A stretch of DNA of 64,000 bases from Telopea speciosissima (GCF_018873765.1 NC_057922.1:8693563-8757562); one strand, 5' to 3'; shown: positions 35,943 to 46,566, numbered from the stretch's first letter. A program made the numbers and translations. The notes: generated by a model from the letters alone, not told the origin.

Positions 35943-38900
35943 CTGGAACATTATGTTCAAACGGTTGAATTTTTTTGACCATTTTTAGACCATTCTGCCG
36001 CAAGGGTAGAATGATCAAACTAGCCCTCATTAACCACATATGACCTTTAGAGAGGTGGTAATCAGCCTAAGAGGGAAGGAACACGTCTGTTCTGCAACTC
36101 ATAATCCACCGAACCCTAGCTATCTCTTTTTCCTTCTTAACCACCATGTTCGCTGTGAGAGGAGCTGTGACTGAGAGGATGCCGATGCCACGTAACTGAG
36201 AGGAGCTGCAACTGAATTTAATTCTAATCGATTTCCCATTCAACGGAGTGTGATTCAGTTTTTCGATAGCACGGATTGCTGATTACCACAGGTGGACCGA
36301 AAACATAAGTCAATAAAAAAAATTAAATTAAGTTATTAAAAACACGAGAGGGAGGGGAAGAAGAAGAAGAAGAAGAAGCAAAACAAAAAAGCACAGTAAG
36401 AAATGGTTTCCGACAAAGAAGACTGGAAAAGGTGGATACATCTTTCAATTTTGTTTCTCTTCTTTTCCCCCTTTCCATGAGTAATAAAAAAAACACAAGT
36501 GCACCCACAAAAGGACTTGCACAGTATAGTGTGCTAATCAACAGAAAGAAGGCAACCAAGAGAAGCAGAAGATCACAATTAATAAAGAGAACTATCAGAA
36601 TAAAACAAGAACAATCCAATCGAAGGTAAAGGTAAAAGCCTTTTTCATTCCCCATCTTCTTCTTCTTAATTGATAATAAATAAATCAAATTCGGCCAAAA
36701 TATAAATTACATAGCAGCAACTAGTTCAACCAAACGAACCAGAAGAAAAAGGTATAAAAGAAAGAGAAAGAAAACAAACAGAAGAAACAGAACAATCGCC
36801 CACCCGACAATCATTCAGAAGAACCAGCATTATATTATAATCCAACAAATTCAATTCAAGAAGACAAAGAATTAAAAAAAAAAAAAAAAAAAAACAAAGA
36901 AATTTCAAGGTTTTGTCGAATCAATGGATACCGTCTTGGGTAGTGATGAAAATAGAAACAGGGTCTTGTCGAATCCCCAACGTAAAGCGAAGCAGGTGCA
37001 GGGACGTTCGAAGGAACAGCCATTGACGAAACAAACACAATAATCCCCCCGCACAAGCAGGCGGAGACAAACCCAAAGAGAATTGGAAGAGAAGAAAAAA
37101 AAGGTTTTCTTGGGTTTCTTCTAAAAACTCTTCTTAATCTGAAGCGAATTTTTACAAAGAAGAGAGATGGTTAGGGGAGCGGAGAAGGGAAAGAATGTAG
37201 AAGCTGAGCAAGAGATAACACAAAAATGGTTAGTGAGGGCTAGTTTGGTCATTCTATCGTTTAGAAAAACATAAGGGAAAATTACATCCCCCTCCCCTGT
37301 ATTTTGACCTAATTACACGTTCCTCCCCTTGATTTTCCCACCTTACATACCCCTCCCCTCTATTTTGAACAAAATTACTATTACACCCCTGTCGTTAGCG
37401 TCCGTCTGTTAAATGCTGATGTGGCGTACTAAAATTTTTTATAATCCCCAAACTAACCTTGGATCCTTGTGAGATGACCCATTTACCCTTATGATTTAAT
37501 CCCCAAACTAACCTGGGTTCATATAAATAGACCCTTTTACCCTTCTTCTTCTTCCTCCTCCTCGTCCAACCCCTTCTCCGGCAAACTCCGGCGAGAACAA
37601 AAATGGAGTTCCTCCATCTCTTCCTCTCCGCTTCACTAAACCCTAACCACAGGCAACCCTTTTACCCTCCTTCCTCCTCCTCCTACAACCCCTTTTCTTG
37701 CAACCTCCTAACCTAAAATCGTCGATGATCAGAAGGTACTCACTCTCTGCCCTCTGCAACTCCCCACCCCCGCCACTTATCCTTGTCCCTCCCTCACGGC
37801 CTCACCCCCACCTTTGTTGTTGTTCATTTAATACCAGAGCTGGCCAAAAAATAACCCTTGAAAGAACCCATCTAAGACCCCTGTTGTGCATATGAAAGAC
37901 TAAAACAAGGGGTTTCTTTTGTTTTTTAAACAAATATCATCATTGACAAGAGAGGAGTTCTCGTCTTCTTCAAGCTCTGTTCAATCAAACACCCATAACG
38001 CATCTGAAACAGCTTTATTTTTTATTTATTTTTTTTAGTTCCCGAATTTGCAGGTCACAATGGACCCGCAAGGTCAGGTGGGATGCGAGCACAGAGTTTT
38101 AGGGAGGTGGATTGGCAAGTATGGGTTCAGGGAGAGGAGCTATTTCGGTGAAGTGCACTGCCGATACCCTTTAGGGTTTCAGGAATCAGCAGCGCAGTAA
38201 TGGGGGTTTCAAGGAGATGTTTCAGGTGGGGTTTGAAGCTAGTAACAGGGTTTCAGAAATCGACAGGGGGTTTCAAGGAGGTGTTTCAGGTAGGGGTTTA
38301 AGCTAGTAATGAGTGTTTTAGGAAGGGGTTTCAGGTGAGGGGTTTTTATAGATGGTTTTCTGTAGCAGTTCGGTAACTTAGAAGTACTTGTCATTTGGTC
38401 TTGAATCAAGACTTATACAATTGGTTCAACTATGCACCTGTGAATTTCTGAAATGTATTTTTGTTCTTAAGAGAACTAGGCCAAAAAAACAGGATACCAC
38501 CAGACTGAGATGGAGATTTCTTATTGCCAACAGACCACAGCCCAGATGGGCCACAAAACTGGATCGATGTAGGTGTCCTTGGAGGGCAATAATCACACAC
38601 AGTACGAAGAAAAAATTGTTGGACAGATAATTAATAATTTCATAAATCAATCTGAAACCATGGAATGAGCTTGATCTGTAGAAGGTGTTTCCGGTTTCTG
38701 GTGCAAGCTCTCTTGAAACCATCTTTTGGGATCCTTAAATATGAGCTTTCTGTTTGGCCATTAATTGGTTAATATCAAATTTGAGTTTCATTGGTAGGTG
38801 GTTAGACCCTCGTATATCACCATGTATATCACCATCGACGGTGACGGTGACGGTGGTGGTGGTGCTGGCGGTGGAGAAGGAAAGAAAGAAGTATTTTAGG

Positions 38901-39266
38901 TTGAAGATGATGAAAAGGGTAGAATTGGAAATGCAGTTTTAATTTGTTAGTAAAGGATAACATTGTCTTTTCAAACCATTAACTAACAGCACCCTAACCC
39001 CGTCAGCCATAAGGGGTCAAAACGTAAGGTGGGAAAACCAAGGGGAGGAACGTGTAATTAGGGCAAAGTACAGGGGAGGGTGACGTAATTTACCCAAAAC
39101 ATAATGGTTTAAGAATGGTAAAAAAAATCCAGCCTTTGAACATAAACTAACGGACTGGACCAAAGTGTTATAGTATTTTTGAAGGTAAGAGAAAGTTTGC
39201 AATTTGTACAATTGTAGAGGTACATTTGAACAAATGTACATTTTTTAGGGGTATTTGACAAAAACC
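35943..39266. mobile_element. MULE-like transposon, outer element of a nest
   Basis: Long terminal inverted repeats: left ATTATGTTCAAACGG ... GACCATTTTTAGACCATTCT ... AGAATGATCAAACTAGCCCT (35951-36037); right, reversed, TTTATGTTCAAAGGC ... TACCATTCTTAAACCATTAT ... AGAATGACCAAACTAGCCCT. The right repeat is split by a second transposon (37275-39095). Its outer end reaches about 39266 (reversed: GGTTTTTGTCAAATACCCC), while the left repeat starts later in the motif order and seems shortened. The matching place in the second block, about 50650-50695, lacks the element. The interior (about 36.05-37.2 kb) has no recognisable gene, so it is non-autonomous. Confidence 0.7.
37275..39095. mobile_element. 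MULE-type non-autonomous transposon, nested
   Basis: 1,821 bp with terminal inverted repeats of about 75 bp: left GGGAAAATTACATCCCCCTC then CCTAATTACACGTTCCTCCC; right, reversed, GGGTAAATTACGTCACCCTC then CCTAATTACACGTTCCTCCC. It is flanked by a perfect 9-bp duplication AAAACATAA (37266-37274 and 39096-39104), the size typical of Mutator-like elements. No transposase is visible. The interior has exon-like, GC-richer stretches (37550-38300) that could be captured host sequence, but I cannot identify a source. It sits inside the right inverted repeat of the outer element, so it is the younger of the two. Confidence 0.9.
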
Positions 39267-39597
39267 AAAAAAATAAAGTAGGCAGTTCCTTCACCCACGT
39301 TGAACAAAAGATTTGGATTTCTTGGGTATAGGGAATAATTGGGAGATTATGATCGACTTCATATTGTAGTGGACAGAGTAATATGACCCCGAGATGTGTA
39401 CGACACAGTCCAGCTGTTGCATTCCCCTTGACACTCCTTAGAGAGGATCTAGATCCGGCCTGGCCCTTTTAGTTTTTAAAATCTAAATTATTAAAAAATA
39501 AAAAAAAATAATAATAATAAAGGATATGGTTGATGGTTCTCTTACACAAATATTAAAGAAATAGTCTCTTTAGGAGGACCTAGCGAATTTAGCTCAT

Positions 39598-39733
39598 CTC
39601 CAGGGAGTCCAGCACACCCAGGGTGTTGTCAGTTATTGGGCTATGCTGCACACATCCTTAGGCGTACACCAAGATATGTGCGACATAACTCAACCGCTGG
39701 ATGCCCCCTGGGTGTTGGGCTCCCTAAAGACAA
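39598..39733. mobile_element. foldback element
   Basis: Left arm CCAGGGAGTCCAGCACACCC then GCTGCACACATCC; reversed right arm TTAGGGAGCCCAACACCCAG then GTCGCACATATC. A half-arm of the same flavour (GATGTGTACGACACAGTCCA) lies at 39393, and the element at 50851 is preceded by GATGCGACACAGCCCAG. This suggests a subfamily. Confidence 0.6.
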
Positions 39734-40850
39734 TCCTGATCTGGTCCTAGCGCTGTTTGTGGCTCAAATTTTAATGTCCCCTCCTCACTTGAGAATGTGA
39801 AGAACATGCTAAGCATCACCAAACAAAATAGACATAGATGTGGAAACCAGTACCTAAGAAAGTTAAATAAATGATCAACCTGCTAACTCTCTTCACTATC
39901 CTATAAGTTAAAGAATTGAACTTTGGAAGGAAAAAACTAGGGTTCTGAAAACAAACACGGTAGATCTGTAGGTTGATGGGTCCGGTTTTGCCAAAAGAAG
40001 AAGAAGAATAAGCCTTTTCTCAATTTTCAACACACCATCATAGTCAATTATATCAATAGTTAGATTTTAGAGTGTCTCCCAAATAAAGTCACTATATAGA
40101 TGTTTTGGGGGTACCTACAAATTTAAGAGCCTTAAAACTGTCAAAATCAAACCGAAATCGAATACCGAACCTAAAAACGAGCCGAAGTAATCGAATCAAA
40201 CCAAATAAATTGGTTTGGTTTCGGTTCGTGTATATGAGCATTTAATTCAGTTTGATTCGTTTTAGTTTCACTTTAAAAACTATCGATTTGAATCGAAACC
40301 GAATCGAATACCACACTTAAATCCAAAATCCTGTAACTTTTTTTTTTTATGGTGTTGCCTTTCCTTTTGCAACTATAATTTTGAAGTGTTTCTCTCACTT
40401 GATTGATGGGTAAGCTAAAAGATAAGATTTGAAAATAGAGATCTCACTTGGGATTCTTATTTATTTATTACTATTTCTAGTTCCTTAAAGGTTTTGTGAG
40501 CATTTTATTTATACAAATGAAGTTTCTTGAGAATATAGCAAGATAACAAAAATTGACAGCCTAGCAAAATGGAATTGTATTGGAGAACAAAATTGGAACC
40601 GTATTGAAAAATCGAATTAGAATCGTAATCGAACCAAACCGAGCAGGTTTGGACTCAATTTCCACTTCCAGAACCGAATTGATTCTTGATTTGGTTTGGA
40701 TCACAACATCACGGCATGGAACCGAAACGATTGACACCCTTAGGCCTTCTTCAAAAATTTGATAAGGAGCAGAAAATTTAAAGGGCAATTGATTGCCACC
40801 TGAGTGCGTAGTCTTTGCACTAATGCAGGGCCAATAAAAGCAAAACGCAC

Positions 40851-41033
40851 ATGGGTATTTATATGGATGGAATTCTTTTTTCAGTTTGTGAAGCTAAAAG
40901 AGATAAAGACGAACCTAAAATGGCTATTAGAGAAGTGGTAAGAAAGCATATGTATTTAGTAGGACTCAATCTTAATATGACTGCGGATAGAATTGTTTGG
41001 AGAAGAAAGACCCGTGTAAATGATCCTTCGTAA
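40851..41033 (+). mobile_element. RTE-type LINE, C-terminal coding fragment
   Basis: The 60-codon frame ends VGLNLNMTADRIVWRRKTRV then NDPS. This resembles the conserved end of plant RTE-clade LINE polyproteins (GL..DMA.DR..WR...HVADP). The preceding residues (MAIREVVRKHMYL) fit too. Only this end is present; no reverse transcriptase core is seen. A short dead fragment. Confidence 0.6.
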
Positions 41034-41227
41034 GGGAATGTTTTTGGGATACTACTTTGACTTCTTTCTTTAAGCATTCTCTATTTTTACTTTCTTTTAA
41101 TCCCTTTTTTGTTTTTTTTCATTTCTAATATTATCATCACCCGACAGTTTTTATTTTTTATTATTCTAAAATAGAAACCACAAAAGTAAGAGACAATGTG
41201 AAGTCATAATTTGGGGGGAGGGGGGGG

Positions 41228-41377
41228 TATCCTGCTGTAAAGGGAGCGCTGCTGTGCGCATCATGCAGTGTAGCAGCATCCATGCGTGTAAAACGGGGCA
41301 GTGGATTACTGTACACACATGGCCGTTGCTGCGCCGCACGATGCGCACAGTTGCGCTCCAGTTACAGCAGCAGATAA
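41228..41377. mobile_element. foldback element
   Basis: Left arm TATCCTGCTGTAAAGGGAGC then GCTGTGCGCATCATGCAG; reversed right arm TATCTGCTGCTGTAACTGGA then AACTGTGCGCATCGTGCGG. Loop about 40 bp. It lies just upstream of the PPR-A duplicated unit. Confidence 0.7.
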
Positions 41378-41686
41378 AAATTCGGGTTAGAATGTGTCCT
41401 TATTTCATTGATCCCGGACCCCAGTTCGGAGATCGGACTGAGATCGTAGTTCAAATGTTCAATTAGATCTCAAAGGGCTGTGTAAGCCTTTAAAAAATCA
41501 GTTTCTTTCTCTCTCCAGATCGAGCACTTAGGGCACCCAGGTTCTCCAAGCGGGGAAGGTGAATAATATGCACTGATCAGTCGAGAAAGCCTCAGGAATT
41601 ACAAGACAGAAGTGTTAGTAGAGAACGGAGTGAAAGGTATGTGGAGAACTGTGGATGCTCTCATTAAATTACAAAATCGAATTTAA

Positions 41687-43489
41687 ATGGGTAGTTGGTC
41701 TTCTCTTAGCCCTTCTCTTCCGCTACGTCCGGTTCTTTCATCTCTTTCTTCTTCTTTTTCTTCTAAAGCTGCAAAAACACATCCTCGAGCAAGTGTTGTC
41801 AAATTGTTGAAAAACTCTGCAGAAGATGATGGATGCAACAAGTCAAGTAGTACAGGCACCTCCATTAGTGTTGAGGAAGCATTCCGCCGATACCACCAAA
41901 TGGTTCACTCACAACCCTTTCCAAAAATCGTCGCTTTCAATCAACTATTTGTGAGAGTTGCCAGATGCAAACACTATTTGACTGTGATCTCTATGTACAA
42001 AAATATGTTTTCTTTGCAAATACAGCCAGATATCTTGACTCTGAACATCTTACTCAACTGTTTCTGTGGGTTGAATCGGACAGATTTCGGCTTCTCTGTC
42101 TTTGGGATCATCCTGAAACTTGGCTTCCAGCCAGATATTGTCACATTGACTACTCTACTTAAGGGGCTCTGCACGGTGGATAAAATTGCAGAGGCTAAAG
42201 AGTTGTTCTACAAAATAGTTAAAGAAGGGTATCTTGGTAATGTAATCACGTACGGAACCATAATCAATGGGCTCTGCAAGACTGGAAACACTTGTGAGGC
42301 TCTTGAAATGTTTAGGACAATGGAACTCAAGGGTAAATGTAAGCCTGATGTTACCATGTATACTGCAATCATCGATGGCCTTTGCAAAGATGGAATGGTA
42401 AATGAGGCACTGAACCTTTTCCTTGATATGGTCGGGAAACACATCTCCCCTAATGTTGTTACCTACAGTAGTTTGATTCATGCATTTTGCAATTTAGGTA
42501 TGTGGAAAGAAGCTTCAAATTTGATCCATGAAATGTTGAACCATGGAGTATCACCAGATGTCATTACCTTCAACATTATGATAGATGGTCTTTGCAAAGA
42601 AGGAAGGGCTGTTGAAGCCAATAAATTGTTTGAATTGATGCTTCAAAGAGGACTAAAGCCTGATGTTGTCACTTTAAGCTCTTTGATTCATGGCCTATGC
42701 AATGCTGGCCAATTAAGAAAAGCCACTGGGTTGCTGAAGAAAATGTTGGGTTTAGGAATCTCTCCTGATGTCGTGACTTTCAGCATTCTGATAAATGGTC
42801 TTTGCAAAGTCAAAAAGACTGCTGAGGCACATAAGTTGTTTGAATTGATGCTTCAAAGAGGACAGAAGCCCGATGTCGTCACTTTCAGCTCTTTGATTCA
42901 TGGCGCATGCAATTCTGGCCAATGGGACGAAGCCATTGGATGGCTAAATAAAATGTTGGGACTAGGAGTCTCTCCTAATGTCGTGACTCTCAACATTCTG
43001 ATAGATGGTCTTTTCAAAGCCAGAAGGACCGCCGAAGCACATAAGTTGTTTGAATTGATGCTTCAAAGAGGACAGAAGCCCGATGTCATCACTTTCAGCT
43101 CTTTGATTCATGGCCTATGCAATTCTGGCCAATGGGAAGAATCCACTGGATGGCTAAATAAAATGTTGGGACTAGGAGTCTCTCCTAATGTTGTGACTTT
43201 CAACATTATGATAGACGGTCTTTGCAAAGATGGAAGGATTGCAGAAGCACATAAGTTGTTTGAATTGATGCTTCAAAGAGGACAGAAGCCCGATGTTGTC
43301 ATTTTCAGCTCTATGATTCATGGCTTATGCAATTCTGGCCAATCAGAAGAAGCCGTTGGATTGCTAAACAAAATGTTAGGTTTAGGAATCTCTCCTGATA
43401 TCGTGACCTTAAGTATTTTGGTTTTTGGTGTAGACAATTCTGGCAAGTGGAAAGAAATCACTAAATTGTTGACTGAATTGTTGGATTAA
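41687..43489 (+). CDS. P-class PPR protein, RFL type (PPR-A)
   Basis: One intronless 600-aa frame. Residues 1-60 are rich in Ser with Arg/Lys and little acid (MGSWSSLSPSLPLRP...), as in organelle-targeting peptides, so mitochondrion is likely. From about residue 79 there are 14 PPR motifs of 35-36 aa and a shortened fifteenth. The consensus VVTFSSLIHGLCNSGQ / LFELMLQRGQKPD is that of restorer-of-fertility-like proteins, which bind organellar RNA and often silence mitochondrial transcripts. Motifs 7-14 are built from a 70-aa, two-motif unit repeated four times at exactly 210-bp spacing. The frame stops inside what was a longer repeat array: PPR-like coding continues in broken form after the stop. 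It is the only PPR copy here with an open frame and is plausibly functional though short. Confidence 0.9.
   Translation: MGSWSSLSPSLPLRPVLSSLSSSFSSKAAKTHPRASVVKLLKNSAEDDGCNKSSSTGTSISVEEAFRRYHQMVHSQPFPKIVAFNQLFVRVARCKHYLTVISMYKNMFSLQIQPDILTLNILLNCFCGLNRTDFGFSVFGIILKLGFQPDIVTLTTLLKGLCTVDKIAEAKELFYKIVKEGYLGNVITYGTIINGLCKTGNTCEALEMFRTMELKGKCKPDVTMYTAIIDGLCKDGMVNEALNLFLDMVGKHISPNVVTYSSLIHAFCNLGMWKEASNLIHEMLNHGVSPDVITFNIMIDGLCKEGRAVEANKLFELMLQRGLKPDVVTLSSLIHGLCNAGQLRKATGLLKKMLGLGISPDVVTFSILINGLCKVKKTAEAHKLFELMLQRGQKPDVVTFSSLIHGACNSGQWDEAIGWLNKMLGLGVSPNVVTLNILIDGLFKARRTAEAHKLFELMLQRGQKPDVITFSSLIHGLCNSGQWEESTGWLNKMLGLGVSPNVVTFNIMIDGLCKDGRIAEAHKLFELMLQRGQKPDVVIFSSMIHGLCNSGQSEEAVGLLNKMLGLGISPDIVTLSILVFGVDNSGKWKEITKLLTELLD
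42581..43420 (+). repeat. four 210-bp intragenic PPR-pair repeats
   Basis: TGAATTGATGCTTCAAAGAG occurs at 42631, 42841, 43051 and 43261, exactly 210 bp apart. Each unit encodes two PPR motifs, one with LFELMLQRG and one with KMLGLG. Units 2 and 3 are most alike, pointing to recent unequal crossing-over or gene conversion within the gene. Confidence 0.92.
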
Positions 43490-43800
43490 GGAAACTCACC
43501 TAATGTAGTGACCTTCACTATGTTGGTGGATGCTATTTACGAATAACAAATGATGAAAGAAGCATATTAGCTGTTACATCTTACGGTTCAAAGAGGCATT
43601 GATTTGAACCCAATACTTACACATACGATGCTTTGGTATTTGAACACTTTGTACTAGGTCAAATGGTTGAAGCTGTTGATGTCTTTGCCACCATTCAGTG
43701 GCATGATCGTTGATAGAAGGTTGGAACCTGATATTAAAACATACAAAAGGCAATTCAGTTTTTTAATGGAATTGTTGAAGAGGTTTTTTTGGCAGATTCA
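43490..43800 (+). pseudogene. decayed C-terminal part of PPR-A
   Basis: Just after the stop the same frame reads GNSPNVVTFTMLVDAIYE, then stop codons interrupt it. VQRGIDLNP and, in another frame, RRLEPDIKTYKRQF can still be read further on. These are typical of the last RFL PPR motifs, so the ancestral protein was about 100 aa longer. The PPR-B copy has the same decayed tail (56097-56400), so the truncation predates the A/B duplication. Confidence 0.75.
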
Positions 43801-44020
43801 GAAACTGTCTTTGAAAAGTGATTTTTTTTTTGGTGTGTGGGCAAGATTGTGAATGCTATGAATGCTTTATAGGTTTTTTCTTGATGAATGAAAAGCTGAT
43901 ATATTTATATTCATTTAATTTTATCCATTTTAAGTCATTTAAATAGAGTGGCTTGCTAGAGTAATTCTCTATATACATTTGGAAGGTCAACAGCATTGAC
44001 AGAAATGGATCTCAATATCA

Positions 44021-44240
44021 AGCATGTTTGGTAGATATCATTTTCTAATAAATAGAAATCAATATATTAATCTACGTTCTTTTGAAATTATTCCCATGAA
44101 AGAAGTTGATTTCACTAGTATAATATATACATCCCATTGTGATAGTTATAATCACCTCAAAATGAAGCATGTTTTGTTGATATCATATTCTAATAAATAG
44201 AAGTTAGTAATGTTATTCTATTTTCTTTCGAAGCTTACAC
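44021..44240. repeat. diverged tandem duplication, about 143 bp
   Basis: AAGCATGTTTGGTAGATATC with TTCTAATAAATAGAAATCA near 44021 recurs as AAGCATGTTTTGTTGATATC with TTCTAATAAATAGAAGTTA near 44164. Only the first copy is represented at PPR-B (56638). Confidence 0.65.
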
Positions 44241-45049
44241 CCTGACTGGAGTTTTTTTTTAGTAGACATTCCATTAAGGTTGTGACATTACAGTAATCGT
44301 ATTGAAGTTCTGTTCTCGTTTCGTTCCAATATTAATTACTGCTCACCATTCAGGTCAAGCAGTTAGCTTTTGAAACTGAGATGGACATAATTATGACCGT
44401 GCAAAAGTGAAACCAGCGATGGAGGTGTTGCTGGCATTATGCCTAGCATAGTGGGACAAATAAATACTCGATTAAGCGGCATCAATCAATTGTCGGTGTC
44501 GGTTTTGGAACCTGGAATTGGTTATTTAATCAGTTGTTTTTGGTTTTAGTAGGAACCTATTAGGAACTGAAACTGAGCTTACTGACACCCTTGTAAATCT
44601 ATTTGGAAATCTCACTCCCATCTAAATGTAAAGCCTTGGGATGGAAATTGCACACAGAAAGGCTCTTACTGCTGATGGATTCCAGCAGAGGAGAGTTGAT
44701 AGGTGCTTGTCTAGCCATCTCTGCCTAATGTGCATGAAGACGGGTAATCTCTAAAATCAATTTTTTTTAAATTTACTAGAAAGGTGCACCACTTTCTAAC
44801 TGTGTCTCGTACGTTAACCTTAAGGTAAGGCAATTCCTAAGGAGATTGTCCTTTCTTGCCATTTGATGAGCATTTGTTAGACGGGGAATGAGAGTGCTCG
44901 TCTTTTCTCTAGGGTCTATAGTGATCCAGTATATACAGTGAGAAGTGCCCACTGGGCCAAAACTGATCATTTAATTTCTAGTGTTTCAGACAAACCATCT
45001 TTTCAGGTATGGTCCGTATGGATGCTTATCATTGACAACATCTCTGAGA
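44241..45049. other. spacer between PPR-A and SKP2A copy 2
   Basis: No gene or recognisable element. Short fragments such as GTTTTTGGTTTTAGTAGGAACC resemble the degenerate GGTTCGGTT repeats. The duplicated SKP2A sequence begins abruptly at about 45050. Confidence 0.6.
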
Positions 45050-46566
45050 TTCAGCTCTAATGCGGTTGCGAGCATTGCAAACTTCTTCCATGACCTACTA
45101 GACTTGGATCTCAGCAAAAGCTTCAAGCTCACTGATCGTTCCTTATATGCATTAGCTCATGGATGTCCTAACATTACCATGCTCAACATCAGTGGTTGTT
45201 CGGCCTTGAGTGATGCTGCCCTTGCATAACTTACCAGCTTCTGCAGAAACTTAAAATTCTTAAATCTTTGTGGATGCGTAAGAGCTGCATCTGACAGAGC
45301 TCTGGAGGTAAATGATCTTCTGTTTTGAACAGGGAATGATATTTAGTTGCTTTTGCCTCTGTACATGTGAGGATCTTTATTTACTCTTGCTGCTCCCTAT
45401 GCAGGCCATTGCTTGTAATTGCGATCAGTTGGAGTCTCTGAATCTGGGTTGGTGTGAGGGTGTAACTGATATAGGAGTGATGAGCCTGGCACTTGGATGC
45501 CCGGATATGGGGGCCCTGGACTTGTGTGGTTGTATCCTCATAACAGGTGAGCAAAATGTTAGAATGAATCGATCCGAATAGGGACAAAATCCCAAAAGCC
45601 AGGATCTCCATAGGACGTTCAAGAACACAATCAAATAAATAATAGAAAATAGGGATAGAACCACCAACCTTGTTTCGCATCCATGGTGATGATGATTGCA
45701 GCGAAAAATAAAGAACAAATATCTAGGTGCTTCCCCTCTATTCCCAAAGTAACAGGCCTGATGAGAATACCGAATGCGTAGGGACGACGAACACTGAATA
45801 TCTCCCTCTCTTTCAAGAATGCACTCCTCAATAGCAATTGAAAATAATAAGTTGTGTTTTGTAGAGGGGGATCTAGCTCTCCTTATATAGTAATCCCTAT
45901 AGGGTCTGACTTATCACAGTCCCAATAGGAATCTATCTGGACCACACTAAGCCAGTCCACATTAGACTTCTAATATAACTTAATGATCCCACTTTATTAG
46001 ACCAAAACCCTAATTAGTCTGGTTTAGGGATTTAATTATGTTCATATGGAATTATATTAGAATTAAAATTCTAACACAAAACCCATCAGATATGTTGTTT
46101 GCTAGATATGGCAGGTGGGCCTATTCCTTGTATAACAGGCGAGTGTTTGCTTTGTTGGCTTTGAAGTCTTGGCCTGTTTACATGATTTGCTGCAGATGAG
46201 AGTGTAATAGCATTGGCAGATAGGTGCCACCATCTGAGATGTCTTTGCCTGTACTACTGCCAGTATATTACAGACACAGCCATGTATTCTCTGGCCAACA
46301 GTCGGGTTAAGAGCAAGCACGAGCTGTGGGAATCTGTGGAAAATGGGTACAGCGAGGATGAAGGGCTCATTAACCTCAATATCAGCCAGTGCACGGCTCT
46401 GACTCCTTCAGCTGTTCAGGCTGTGTGCGACTCATTCCCTGTGCTTCACACATGCCCCGGAAGGCATTCCCTCATAAAGAGCGGCTGTCTCAACCTAGCA
46501 TCTGTGCACTGTGCCTGTTCTATTCAAGCACATCTTGCGGTGAGCCTCCTTCATCCTGCACATTGA
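45050..46566 (+). pseudogene. truncated SKP2A-like copy 2
   Basis: Matches SKP2A from the middle of exon 2 to the stop codon. The F-box exon and first LRRs are absent. Parts: exon 2 remnant to 45307, exon 3 at 45405-45546, exon 4 at 46196-46566, with splice sites retained. Exon 2 has a premature stop (CTTGCATAACTT where the intact gene has CTTGCATATCTT) just after SALSDAALA. Exons 3 and 4 remain open and nearly identical to the parent (ITDTAMYSLANSRVKSKHEL). A solo LTR has entered intron 3. Without an F-box it cannot work as an SCF receptor. The 5' boundary lies inside an exon, so it arose by the segmental duplication rather than by retroposition. Confidence 0.88.
45557..46076 (-). mobile_element. 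solo LTR in SKP2A copy 2 intron
   Basis: A 520-bp insertion absent from the parent intron (about 30898). It starts TGTTAGAAT and ends ATTCTAACA, a perfect 9-bp terminal inverted repeat with TG...CA ends. It is flanked by the 5-bp duplication CAAAA (45552-45556 and 46077-46081). On the minus strand a TATATAAGGAGAGC promoter-like motif followed by a plausible transcribed region suggests that orientation. It is a recombined remnant of an LTR retrotransposon, perhaps Copia-like. The intact target duplication suggests a fairly recent insertion, after the segmental duplication. Confidence 0.88.

Larger units (their letters stand above)
39267..41394. other. spacer between transposon nest and PPR-A
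   Basis: No host gene. 39290-39420 is the far end of the duplicated block. Then follow a foldback at 39598, degenerate GGTTTGGTTTCGGTTCG repeats (40140-40320 and 40560-40745), a LINE fragment at 40851 and a foldback at 41228. Confidence 0.6.
41395..44110 (+). repeat. PPR duplication unit, copy A
   Basis: From TCCTTATTTCATTGAT about 290 bp upstream of PPR-A to ATTATTCCCATGAA about 620 bp downstream, the DNA is matched at 54004-56722 with roughly 95% identity by eye. The upstream part and the reading frame are also matched, in reverse, at 60857-58819. Confidence 0.85.

Noticed and set aside
36323-36688. 121-codon hydrophobic minus-strand frame that could be read as a membrane protein
   Set aside because: It derives from GAAGAAGAAG and A-rich DNA inside a non-autonomous transposon; hydrophobicity is a by-product of TTC/TTT codons.
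42155-42481. Open frames opposite the PPR genes (also 54815-55051 and 59851-60348)
   Set aside because: They are antisense shadows of the PPR repeats, recur in each copy for that reason, and have no domain of their own.
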